Of a stretch of 64,000 nucleotides of DNA, positions 16,759-23,856 are shown in pieces (position 1 is the first letter of the stretch; every line of letters starts with the position of its first letter). A program made the position numbers and the translations under genes. The DNA lies in assembly GCF_004341205.1 (NCBI RefSeq), contig NZ_SLUL01000004.1, positions 1 through 64,000 of the forward strand, in the 5' to 3' direction. Source of the stretch: Thermolongibacillus altinsuensis. GTDB taxonomy: Bacteria > Bacillota > Bacilli > Bacillales > Anoxybacillaceae. The notes under the pieces were generated by a model. The model saw only the letters and a program-made list of their open reading frames with translations. It made no database searches and had not been told where the DNA came from.

Positions 16759-16765
16759 CTTTCAT

Positions 16766-17122
16766 CTATCCTTTCGGTTTAAATAGTAACGCACCGATAA
16801 AACCAAAAACGATCGCTGACGAAATTCCTGCGCTTGTCACTTCAAACATTCCTGTTAACACACCGACAATGCCATGTTTTTCAGCTTCTTGAAGCGCTCC
16901 GTGAACGAGAGCATTCCCAAAGCTTGTAATTGGAATGGTCGCTCCTGCTCCTGCAAAATCAATGAGAGGTTCATAAAGACCGAATCCATCTAAAATCGCT
17001 CCAGCCACCACTAATGCGCTTAATGTATGACCAGGAGTCAATTTAAAGACGTCAAACATAATTTGACCGATAACGCAAATCAATCCGCCGACAACAAATG
17101 CCCAAAAAAACATCGCCATCAT
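16766..17122 (-). CDS. spoVAEb: stage V sporulation protein AEb-type
   Basis: 118 residues with three or four hydrophobic segments, [13 protein letters not shown] near the N-terminus and [20 protein letters not shown] mid-protein, as in SpoVAE(b). SpoVA proteins form the channel that loads dipicolinic acid into the forespore and releases it at germination. The ATG at 17122 follows GGAGGTGAT located inside the end of spoVAD, so the genes overlap and are translationally coupled. Part of the 2mob-type operon, not the standard spoVA locus. Confidence 0.88.
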   Translation of the reverse strand: MMAMFFWAFVVGGLICVIGQIMFDVFKLTPGHTLSALVVAGAILDGFGLYEPLIDFAGAGATIPITSFGNALVHGALQEAEKHGIVGVLTGMFEVTSAGISSAIVFGFIGALLFKPKG

Positions 17123-18132
17123 CACACATCACCTCCATACTCAATTGAGACCGCGTGAGCAATGCATGGAATCGTCTCGTCTTGTTGAAACGTTAACGGA
17201 GAAAGAAGCGCTCCTGTTGCAACAACGAGAATGCGTTTGAATTCCCCTCGTCTCATTCTATTGAGTAAATGACCGTAAACGACGGTTGCTGAACATCCTG
17301 CTCCGCTTCCTCCCGATAAAACCGGTTGTCCCTCCCGATAAATCATCAACCCGCAATCTTGATACTTTTCGTCTTCGATCTTCATTCCATTTTTCCGCAT
17401 TAAATCAAGCGAAACTTGTCGACCAATTTTCCCTAAATCTCCGGTGACGATCAGATCATAATAAGAAGGATCAAGCTGCATGTCGCGAAAATGCGCTTCG
17501 ATCGTATCGACGGCTGCCGGTGCCATCGCTCCCCCCATGTTGAATGGATCCGTTAACCCCATATCGACGACCCGCCCAATCGTTGCAGATGTAACCCGCG
17601 GCCCTTCACCTTTGGAAGCAAGGAGCGCAACACCCGCTCCAGTCACCGTCCACTGGGCTGTTGGCGGTTTTTGTCCGCCGTATTCCGTTGGATAACGAAA
17701 TTGTTTCTCCACTGCTGTATTATGACTGGCCGCTCCCGTCAATATGTAGTTTGCTCCATCATAATTGACAATAAACGCGCTTAACGCCAAGGCTTCCATT
17801 GATGTTGAACAAGCTCCAAACACTCCTAAATACGGCGCGCCAAGCGTACGTGCCGAAAAACTGGAAGGTGTCATTTGGTTAATTAAATCCCCACAAATAA
17901 TAAAATGAACTTTTTCTTTCTCAATGCCCGCTTTTTCCATCGCTTTAAAAAACGCTTCTTCCAATAACACTTTATGGGCTTTTTCGTACGAATCTTCTCC
18001 AAGCCAAAGATCTTCATGCAATAAGTCGAAATCATCGGCAATGTTTCCGTTCGCCTCAAACGGTCCGCCAACCGTTCCTGTTCCGATAATGACCGGCTTT
18101 TTTGCAAATACCCACGTTCGATGTCCTTTCAT
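17122..18132 (-). CDS. spoVAD: stage V sporulation protein AD
   Basis: 336 residues from ATG 18132, overlapping the spoVAC stop; two in-frame ATGs are adjacent. It has the thiolase-like fold of Spo[18 protein letters not shown] near 110, [15 protein letters not shown], and [14 protein letters not shown] near the C-terminus. SpoVAD binds dipicolinic acid and is soluble or peripheral on the inner membrane. It sits between spoVAC and spoVAEb as in all known spoVA operons. Confidence 0.93.
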   Translation of the reverse strand: MKGHRTWVFAKKPVIIGTGTVGGPFEANGNIADDFDLLHEDLWLGEDSYEKAHKVLLEEAFFKAMEKAGIEKEKVHFIICGDLINQMTPSSFSARTLGAPYLGVFGACSTSMEALALSAFIVNYDGANYILTGAASHNTAVEKQFRYPTEYGGQKPPTAQWTVTGAGVALLASKGEGPRVTSATIGRVVDMGLTDPFNMGGAMAPAAVDTIEAHFRDMQLDPSYYDLIVTGDLGKIGRQVSLDLMRKNGMKIEDEKYQDCGLMIYREGQPVLSGGSGAGCSATVVYGHLLNRMRRGEFKRILVVATGALLSPLTFQQDETIPCIAHAVSIEYGGDV

Positions 18133-18614
18133 CATTCCAGCCCACCCCACTTGATGACAATCGTTTTGATGAGCGCAACGACAAACGCGGAAAATGTACC
18201 GAATAAAATGACAGAACCGGCTAGCTTAAACATATTTGCCCCAACTCCTAGCACAAATCCTTCCGTTCGGTGTTCAATCGCTGCTGAAATGACTGCGTTT
18301 CCGAATCCGGTGACAGGGACCGCGCTTCCTGCACCAGCAAGCTGGGCAAGGCGATCATATACGCCCAGTCCCGTTAAAATCATCGCGATAAACACCATCG
18401 TCGCTACGGTTGGATTTCCAGCCGTTTTTTCCGTGAAATCGAAAAAATACATGTAAACATACGAAATCGCTTGACCGATCGCACAAATAAGACCGCCGAC
18501 AAGAAATGCGAGTATACAATTTTTCACGACAGGACGTTTCGTCTCTCGAGCTTGTTCGAACAAATGATACTCTTGTTGAACGGGGGTTAAATTTTTTCGC
18601 TTTTCATTTGCCAT
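18132..18614 (-). CDS. spoVAC: stage V sporulation protein AC
   Basis: 160 residues from ATG 18614 (AGGTGA upstream; GTG 18623 possible). A soluble, charged N-terminus precedes several membrane helices with FLVGGLICAIGQA and LAGAGSAVPVTGFGNAVISA. SpoVAC is the mechanosensitive, DPA-conducting membrane component of the SpoVA channel. Overlaps spoVAD by the ATGA arrangement. Confidence 0.92.
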   Translation of the reverse strand: MANEKRKNLTPVQQEYHLFEQARETKRPVVKNCILAFLVGGLICAIGQAISYVYMYFFDFTEKTAGNPTVATMVFIAMILTGLGVYDRLAQLAGAGSAVPVTGFGNAVISAAIEHRTEGFVLGVGANMFKLAGSVILFGTFSAFVVALIKTIVIKWGGLE

Positions 18615-18627
18615 ATTTTTCACCTCA

Positions 18628-19089
18628 CTACGTTTGTTCTTTGCTTAACTTCTTCAACATATCGATTTCCTTATCCAGCTTCTTTTGATCCAATCGCTTT
18701 TTTTCAAGCTTTTGTTTTAGCTCTTCTGTTTTCCAAAATAGTTTTAAGTCGCTTGAAACAATGATTTCATAATTAGGGAAATTTTTTTCAAGTTCTTTTC
18801 GAATGGCTTTTTCAATTTTTTTCATTCGAAATCGTTCGAGATGTTTGACTTTATAAGCAACGATCATCTTTTTTTCAGAGTTAACGGCTAATACATCATT
18901 GACTTCCCTTTTTTGTTTGACGATTTGTACCGCTTTCTCTGCAACGTTTTGATCATCGCGATGAGCGGTTTCCTTCGTACTGGTTTGCGTAAGGTTCAGT
19001 TTTTGCAATGACTGCTTTTGCACCTCATTCTCTTTCGAACATCCAAACAATACAAAAATGAATAAAAAGAAAATTAATGGCTTGTTCAT
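18628..19089 (-). CDS. YhcN/YlaJ-type sporulation lipoprotein (spoVA-2mob gene 2)
   Basis: 153 residues with a lipoprotein signal (LIFFLFIFVLFGC, lipobox Cys17). The rest has VAEKAVQIVKQKREVNDVLAV and the YhcN/YlaJ pattern, ending in a Lys-rich coiled coil (about 115-150). Such lipoproteins are found in the spore inner membrane. In spoVA-2mob operons a gene of this family sits exactly here, between the first DUF1657 gene and spoVAC. Confidence 0.8.
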   Translation of the reverse strand: MNKPLIFFLFIFVLFGCSKENEVQKQSLQKLNLTQTSTKETAHRDDQNVAEKAVQIVKQKREVNDVLAVNSEKKMIVAYKVKHLERFRMKKIEKAIRKELEKNFPNYEIIVSSDLKLFWKTEELKQKLEKKRLDQKKLDKEIDMLKKLSKEQT

Positions 19090-19117
19090 GATCGATTCAC
19101 CCTATGTATTTGGTTTG

Positions 19118-19146
19118 AAAAAGGTTGGTATAATACCAACCTTTTT
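19118..19146 (-). terminator. intrinsic terminator inside the spoVA-2mob operon
   Basis: Perfect palindrome AAAAAGGTTGGTAT / ATACCAACCTTTTT one base after the first DUF1657 gene and before the lipoprotein gene. Some read-through is needed if one promoter serves all seven genes. Confidence 0.75.
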
Positions 19147-19147
19147 C

Positions 19148-19351
19148 TTATTGCTTATATTGTGGCTCTTCTTGTTCAATTTCTTGCACGCGCGGACTAA
19201 TTAAATCGACGAGTGCTTGTGTTTGTTTGGCCGCTTGTTGATAAAGCTGTTTAGCGCTTTCATTTTCTGTTTGCAAAGCAAATGTCTCAAAGCTTGCTTG
19301 GGCAGACTTTAATCCTGCCAATGTTTGTTTTACAGAACTGGAAACTGTCAT
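19148..19351 (-). CDS. DUF1657 protein (spoVA-2mob gene 1)
   Basis: 67 residues from ATG 19351, with AAAAGGAGG upstream. Typical DUF1657 sequence (VKQTLAGLKSAQASFETFAL, ending EQEEPQYKQ), amphipathic and helical. It is the first gene of the seven-gene cluster and is separated from the rest by a strong terminator, so it is probably made in excess. Confidence 0.88.
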   Translation of the reverse strand: MTVSSSVKQTLAGLKSAQASFETFALQTENESAKQLYQQAAKQTQALVDLISPRVQEIEQEEPQYKQ

Positions 19352-19390
19352 AACAAAATTCCTCCTTTTCATTACACATCGTTACAATGA

Positions 19391-19421
19391 TAGAATGCTT
19401 CTTTCTTGTTTAAATTATGAA
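19391..19421 (-). promoter_or_regulatory. possible forespore (sigma-G/F type) promoter
   Basis: On the minus strand TTCATA and CATTCTA are spaced by 18 bp. CATTCTA matches the sigma-G -10 consensus CATnnTA; the -35 is a weaker match. It lies 40 bp upstream of the first DUF1657 gene. spoVA genes are known to be sigma-G dependent, which supports it. Confidence 0.35.
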
Positions 19422-19437
19422 TTACTTTTTTTCCTCA

Positions 19438-19474
19438 TAAAAAAAAAACAACTTCCTTTTTAGTTAGGAAGCTG
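19438..19474 (-). terminator. terminator after holin-like gene
   Basis: Stem CAGCTTCCT / AGGAAGTTG followed on the minus strand by ten T residues. Confidence 0.75.
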
Positions 19475-19487
19475 CATTTATTTTTAC

Positions 19488-19691
19488 TTATTTTTTCTCA
19501 TCCGTTTTATCGAGAAAACCTTTTCCGATCGAAGGATTGTTAATAATTCCTGCCATGACTAAGATGCTTAAAAAGGCGTTATATAATTGCTCATATTTCC
19601 CTAGATCAAGATCGATCCCCAATGTTTGCAATAGCAAAATCGAAAATGAACCGATCGATAGCCATAACCCATAATTTTTAAAACGTCCCAT
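19488..19691 (-). CDS. holin-like small membrane protein
   Basis: 67 residues from ATG 19691 after AAAGGGGG. Layout is a short basic N-terminus, two hydrophobic helices (LWLSIGSFSILLLQTLGI; FLSILVMAGII) and a C-terminal NNPSIGKGFLDKTDEKK. The tail recalls the DPTTKGLxDS ending of small phage holins (phi-LC3 type), so it is probably a holin-like protein. No endolysin or phage gene is near; its place among sporulation genes suggests a domesticated role (inference). Confidence 0.55.
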   Translation of the reverse strand: MGRFKNYGLWLSIGSFSILLLQTLGIDLDLGKYEQLYNAFLSILVMAGIINNPSIGKGFLDKTDEKK

Positions 19692-19732
19692 AAACAGTCC
19701 CCCTTTCTTTCGAAAATAATTTCGAAAAAAGG

Positions 19733-19858
19733 TCACTGTTTTTTAAATTTCTTTCCACAGCCACACCCACTTGCTTTTTTGGCCGGAGAAGCAGAGGATA
19801 TGGAATAAACTTTTGTCGCTTTCGAACCATGGAAGGCAATCGGTTTTTTCTTTTCCAT
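19733..19858 (-). CDS. 41-residue Lys/Cys peptide, unknown
   Basis: Starts at ATG 19858 with GGAGG at good spacing. The peptide begins MEKKKPIAFHGSKATKVYSI and ends in ASGCGCGKKFKKQ. The closely spaced cysteines followed by GKKFKK look like half of a SEC-C-type metal-binding tail (CxCxSGKKFKKC), but the second cysteine pair is missing. Too short for gene finders with a 60-codon cut-off. It lies between the holin-like gene and a coiled-coil gene on the same strand. Confidence 0.5.
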   Translation of the reverse strand: MEKKKPIAFHGSKATKVYSISSASPAKKASGCGCGKKFKKQ

Positions 19859-19928
19859 AAACTAACCTCCAAGCATTAGGATATGATTAGTTTATGAAAT
19901 AAACAGATCATTGGTTCGAGCTATTTTC

Positions 19929-20273
19929 CTATTTTTTCTTTTCACCAAACGTAAATGGTGTGGAGAGAGGATGAATGGGATGATGTTTTCGTTCTGTTGT
20001 GCGAATGAGCGCATTTTGATGCTTTAACGTATGAATAAACCATGAATCGCTGCTATCATCTTTCTGCTCCATTGGTTTGGTTAATGCATCAAGTTGGCGT
20101 TGCAGCTCTTCATTTTGACGCTCGAGCTGCTTGATTTGTTCATATCTTTGTTCACTTTGAAAAGCGAGTTCTTTCAAAAGTACATTTTCCGCTTGAACAG
20201 CCTCAAGTTTTTTTGTTAAATCCCGAATGATTTCCTCCATCTTTACTATTTCATGCTCATTTGTCAAATTCAT
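19929..20273 (-). CDS. coiled-coil protein, unknown
   Basis: 114 residues from ATG 20273 (GGGGAG upstream). Residues 8-72 form a strong heptad coiled coil (LTKKLEAVQAENVLLKEL, then QLERQNEELQRQLDAL), followed by a polar, His-rich tail (TERKHHPIHPLSTPF). No family is recognised. It is divergent from the Cys-rich gene and shares its upstream region; a role in spore coat assembly is a positional guess. Confidence 0.6.
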   Translation of the reverse strand: MNLTNEHEIVKMEEIIRDLTKKLEAVQAENVLLKELAFQSEQRYEQIKQLERQNEELQRQLDALTKPMEQKDDSSDSWFIHTLKHQNALIRTTERKHHPIHPLSTPFTFGEKKK

Positions 20274-20395
20274 TACGGATCTCCCCAATCTTTTTTAATG
20301 TCTCTACTAAATAACAATTCATAACGTTCCCTATTTATGACACCCAAAAAAAATTAATTTTCCGCTTTTATCACGGCACACTTACCCAGCATTTT

Positions 20396-20404
20396 CATAC
20401 TATA
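20396..20404 (+). promoter_or_regulatory. probable sigma-K (or sigma-G) promoter -10 of the Cys-rich gene
   Basis: CATACTATA matches the sigma-K -10 consensus CATAnnnTA exactly, and an AC dinucleotide lies 16 bp upstream, as in sigma-K -35 elements. The first seven bases also fit a sigma-G -10. It lies about 50 bp before the start codon. Confidence 0.5.
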
Positions 20405-20455
20405 CATTAGTCCCGATACCCGCGACGGGAAAAATTTTAACAGGAGGAAAAAAAG

Positions 20456-21181
20456 ATGAGTCAAACACAACATAAAGAGCGTAAAGAAAAAGTATGCATT
20501 AAGACTCGCAAAGTATTTGACTGGGTTACCCGTCAAGTTGACGTACCGTTACGAAGTTTTTCAAACGACGACTTAGAGGACATTTTTCCAGATCACAAAT
20601 GCCCAAGAAACGGAAAAACAGTTTGTGAATTTTTCACTTCTAACGGTTTTGATGCAGAGGAATTCTCCATTCGTTGCTTTTTAACCGATGACGATGGCAA
20701 GCGAATCGAACCAGTCGTCGATAACGACGCATTCATTTGTCAAGAAATCATTCAGCCAAACGGACGCCAACCGGTGAACGTTACGCTTCCATCTGGAGAG
20801 ACGGTTACATTACAAAAAGTGAAAGCATTAGTGAAAGGGCATGTCGTTGTACAAGTCGTAAACGCGAACGGTCACATCGTCTGCGAATCCAAACCAATTC
20901 CATTTGCGACAGCACAAACATTCATTTTATGCGCTCCTGAAGGAACCATGCTCGATTGCCACATTTCGTTCTTTGAATGTGATGCAAGTTTAGTGTGCAC
21001 AGATAACTTCTCACAATTAGATGTTTCCATTACATTATGTTTAGAAGTGCAAATGGAAGCAGATGTAAAAATCGAAGTCGAAGCTCGCTTCTGCAAACCG
21101 CGGGAAGAAATTTTAGAAGCTACTCTATGTCCAACTGATAAATTCCCTCCACAATGCCCAGAAGTTTTCCCAGTTCACTAA
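20456..21181 (+). CDS. Cys-rich protein, probable spore-surface component
   Basis: 241 residues with 14 cysteines spread through the chain, usually singly at strand ends (KVCIKTRKVFDW, TVCEFF, FICQE, LDCHISFFEC, SLVCTD, ITLCLE). No signal peptide or membrane segment; predicted mostly beta. A strong ribosome binding site (AGGAGG) and a sigma-K-like -10 suggest abundant mother-cell synthesis. Many coat and exosporium proteins share this cross-linkable Cys-rich design, and the N-terminal VCIKTRKVFDWVTRQ recalls SPOCS-type domains, but I do not place it in a named family. It is flanked by two coiled-coil genes. Confidence 0.6.
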   Translation: MSQTQHKERKEKVCIKTRKVFDWVTRQVDVPLRSFSNDDLEDIFPDHKCPRNGKTVCEFFTSNGFDAEEFSIRCFLTDDDGKRIEPVVDNDAFICQEIIQPNGRQPVNVTLPSGETVTLQKVKALVKGHVVVQVVNANGHIVCESKPIPFATAQTFILCAPEGTMLDCHISFFECDASLVCTDNFSQLDVSITLCLEVQMEADVKIEVEARFCKPREEILEATLCPTDKFPPQCPEVFPVH

Positions 21182-21193
21182 ATTTTATGTGCG

Positions 21194-21228
21194 AGGCTGT
21201 TGATTCATTCAACAGCCTTTTTTATTTT
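21194..21228 (+). terminator. terminator of the Cys-rich gene
   Basis: AGGCTGTTGA / TCAACAGCCT stem with a short loop and TTTTTTATTTT tail. Confidence 0.8.
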
Positions 21229-21290
21229 GGTTGATGAATTTCCGAAATGGTACATATACATAGGATGATGATGAAAAGGGGGAACAGAAA

Positions 21291-22025
21291 ATGAACTCCA
21301 ATCAACAAATTCAACTGCAACAAAAAATTATTCATTATCGCGCTGAAATTGCTAGCTACAAAAATAAATTGAAATCATTAGAACTCGAGCTTAAAAAAGA
21401 AAAGATGCGCAATCAGTATTTGCAAGAAAAACTGCACCAAATCCAAACGGCCCATGTCGACCAATACGAAAAAAAGATCGCGATGTTAGAAAATCAACTT
21501 TTATCTTATGAAGTCGCATTGGAAGAAGAAAAAAAACAAATGGAAGCGCTAAAAAAAAATTTGTCCCTTCCGCCAAAAGAAAGCCCGCTTTTAAACGTAC
21601 GCGCTTTTTTCAATTACTCCCTTATTCTTCCTGAAGAAAAAGATGAGGATGTACTGGTCATTGGTGATTTTGTCATTGATAATATCGGCAATACTCCTCT
21701 TCACGAAACAATCGTATGCATCCGCCTAAACCCTCCAGAAGAAGCAAAATTAAGCGGAAAAATCGCGATCAATCCATGGAAAAACGACGAAAGTTTCAAT
21801 ATGGAATGGACGTTTGCAAATGACGATTGGCGGGAAAAAATAAAAACAAACGGTGAATACTGGATCAAACCGTTCCAACATACAGCGCTAATGCCAAACG
21901 ACCAGCTGCGCTTTCAAAACTTTGAAATAAGAACAAAACAAACGGTCGTTGTTGAAGGATTTGTTTATTGCAAAGAAATCCCAAAAGGAACATCTTCCAT
22001 GAACAACATCATCATTAATTGTTAA
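21291..22025 (+). CDS. coiled-coil protein with C-terminal beta domain, unknown
   Basis: 244 residues after an AAAAGGGGG site. Residues 1-95 are a long coiled coil (HYRAEIASYKNKLKSLELEL). Residues 100-244 form a separate beta-rich domain starting at SPLLNVRAFFNYSLI, with two cysteines near the end (FVYCKEIP and IIINC). This looks like a stalk plus head, suited to a structural or anchoring part. Not recognised. It is in the same direction as the Cys-rich gene but separated from it by a terminator. Confidence 0.65.
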   Translation: MNSNQQIQLQQKIIHYRAEIASYKNKLKSLELELKKEKMRNQYLQEKLHQIQTAHVDQYEKKIAMLENQLLSYEVALEEEKKQMEALKKNLSLPPKESPLLNVRAFFNYSLILPEEKDEDVLVIGDFVIDNIGNTPLHETIVCIRLNPPEEAKLSGKIAINPWKNDESFNMEWTFANDDWREKIKTNGEYWIKPFQHTALMPNDQLRFQNFEIRTKQTVVVEGFVYCKEIPKGTSSMNNIIINC

Positions 22026-22030
22026 AGATA

Positions 22031-22059
22031 GGCAGGCTCGAAACATTAGCCTGCTTTTT
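22031..22059. terminator. terminator between coiled-coil gene and yjcA
   Basis: GCAGGCT / AGCCTGC stem followed by TTTTTC on the plus strand, five bases after the upstream stop codon. Confidence 0.65.
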
Positions 22060-22409
22060 CATTCAAGCATTTTCTGAGCGATTACTTCCATAAGCGCAGC
22101 ACAACCTGCAATGGCCAAAATCACGACAAGCGGTTGAAACAGAAACGGCCAAACTATATAGCCGATATAAAGAAAGATCGCAGACCAAATCCCTGTACAC
22201 CAATAGCAACTCAACAATTCACCAATCCAATATCGAACTCCTGTTCCTTTCACTTTCAAAAACGTTTCTGTCGTTCCGTCCGGTAATGTCTCCTCGACGA
22301 TCTCATGGAAAGGTTTCCGTAAAAATGCAGTGATTGTATCGTACACCATTAATCTTGTCAAACGAAAGCTGGCCAAAAAAAGAAGGAAAAATTCAAACAC
22401 ATCAACCAT
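22059..22409 (-). CDS. yjcA: sporulation protein YjcA (DUF1360)
   Basis: 116 residues with DUF1360 features: FLASFRLTRLMVYD at the N-terminus, a polar loop, the LLSCYWCTGIW segment with two cysteines, then hydrophobic helices. B. subtilis YjcA is a mother-cell expressed sporulation protein of the same length and neighbourhood, with unclear function. Start ATG 22409 follows GAGGGGG. It converges with the coiled-coil gene. Confidence 0.85.
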   Translation of the reverse strand: MVDVFEFFLLFLASFRLTRLMVYDTITAFLRKPFHEIVEETLPDGTTETFLKVKGTGVRYWIGELLSCYWCTGIWSAIFLYIGYIVWPFLFQPLVVILAIAGCAALMEVIAQKMLE

Positions 22410-22553
22410 CGTTCCCCCTCCTATCTTTATTTAATTTATGAGACAAAGAAAAATTCATGTCGAAAAGAATGAAACTTTTGCCCATTCCTATTTCCAAGGC
22501 CAATCATATAATGAAATGGACCATCTAATGATATGGATAAAGGGAGTGAAACG

Positions 22554-22871
22554 ATGTATAAAATTGTGTTTAGCAAAAACTTTGTCTATAAACACCGCCG
22601 CAATCAACTCCATTACGTTTACAACATGCTTAGAGAATTGCAGCCCGGAACGGAGATCAACGTTCATACAAAAGAACAAACATTTTATAACGTTGCCTTT
22701 TTAGCACTCGATCATCAAACGAAAAAAGTATCCATTTTAACCGATCGCTTTTATAAGGATGGAAACAACTTAACGACTTTAGACTGCAGCGATATTACTT
22801 CCATCGACATCCCTGTCGATTCTCTTGTTGCCGCGAGCAATGAACGATCTTCCGACGATGAAGATGAATGA
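22554..22871 (+). CDS. small acidic-tailed protein, unknown, possibly Sm-like
   Basis: 105 residues from ATG 22554 (GGGAG upstream). An N-terminal basic helix (YKHRRNQLHYVYNML) precedes a compact beta stretch (PGTEINVHTKEQTFYNVAFL, then KVSILTDRFY) and an acidic tail (SSDDEDE). The beta stretch resembles the small Sm/Lsm-like domain of coat-related proteins such as CotO, but this is only pattern similarity. Ends at a strong bidirectional terminator shared with gtaB. Confidence 0.6.
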   Translation: MYKIVFSKNFVYKHRRNQLHYVYNMLRELQPGTEINVHTKEQTFYNVAFLALDHQTKKVSILTDRFYKDGNNLTTLDCSDITSIDIPVDSLVAASNERSSDDEDE

Positions 22872-22907
22872 TAAAAAAGCTAACCACTGCGGTGGTTAGC
22901 TTTTTTA
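22872..22907. terminator. bidirectional terminator
   Basis: AAAAAAGCTAACCAC / GTGGTTAGCTTTTTT, a 15-bp perfect stem between two converging genes. Confidence 0.9.
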
Positions 22908-23705
22908 TGAATGAATCATATTAATTAAGGAAATGTAATCTTCCTTTGTGCCGATATCAAATCTTCTTCCTTCGATTACTTGTCCGTAACACGTTTCCGT
23001 TGCGACCATTTCCTTTATCGCATCTGTTAATTGGATTTCCTCTCCTTCTTTCACTTTTATCCGATCCAAATATGAAAAAAGCGAAGGCGTAAAAACATAC
23101 CGGCCGATAACCGCTAAATTAGAAGGCGGATTGGTTTTCGGCTTTTCAATCATATCCGTTATTTTATACATGTTTTCAGCCAATCCTTCTCCTTTAATCA
23201 CGCCATATTTATGCAAATCTTCCTCTTTCACTTCATTCAATCCGATAGCGCTATGCCCATATTGCATATAGGTGTCAATCAATTGACGAATGGCTGGTTT
23301 GCCTTCACCAAATACAATATCATCAGGCAATAAAACCGCAAAAGGTTCGTTGCCAATAAACGCCTTCCCTAAGTGCACAGCATCTCCTAACCCTCGTGCA
23401 TAAGGTTGACGCGTATAATAAAGCTGTGTTTTCGGAATAAATTCCTTTGCCAGCAAATGCGCTTGATTTTTTTTCTCTAAAAATGCCTCTAATTCAAGAG
23501 AATGGTCAAAATAATCGACAATTACATTTTTCGTTCGCGAAACAATGATTAAAATTTGTTCAATCCCAGCTTCGCTTGCTTCTTCTACTACATATTGAAT
23601 CGCTGGCTTCAAGCCGATTGGGAACATCTCTTTTGGAATCACCTTTGTAATTGGCAAGCTTCTCGTTCCATATCCCGCTGCTGGTATAATGGCTTTTTTG
23701 ACCAC
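22905..23705 (-). CDS. gtaB: UTP-glucose-1-phosphate uridylyltransferase
   Basis: 266 residues from GTG 23705 with GGGGG six bases upstream. GalU/GtaB signatures are present: IPAAGYGTRSLPITKVIPKE near the N-terminus with the nucleotide-binding loop, VLLPDDIVFGE with catalytic Asp residues, and MIEKPKTNPP. It makes UDP-glucose from UTP and glucose-1-phosphate. It is a shade shorter than B. subtilis GtaB. Divergent from the UDP-glucose dehydrogenase gene, its direct metabolic partner. Confidence 0.88.
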   Translation of the reverse strand: MVKKAIIPAAGYGTRSLPITKVIPKEMFPIGLKPAIQYVVEEASEAGIEQILIIVSRTKNVIVDYFDHSLELEAFLEKKNQAHLLAKEFIPKTQLYYTRQPYARGLGDAVHLGKAFIGNEPFAVLLPDDIVFGEGKPAIRQLIDTYMQYGHSAIGLNEVKEEDLHKYGVIKGEGLAENMYKITDMIEKPKTNPPSNLAVIGRYVFTPSLFSYLDRIKVKEGEEIQLTDAIKEMVATETCYGQVIEGRRFDIGTKEDYISLINMIHS

Positions 23706-23856
23706 GTTCTTCCCCCCCAACTTTCTTTATCTTTATCATATTCGTTCTATGAAGATGGGAAGGTTGTCCAAATAAAAATAGGCCCTGCTCTTGTCACCAA
23801 TGACCCATGTCCACTAATACGCTATAAAAGTCACATTATTTTAAAGGAAGTGATTG

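Noticed and set aside
19488-19691. Prophage remnant based on the holin-like gene
   Set aside because: No endolysin, portal, terminase or integrase is nearby; surrounding genes are sporulation genes.
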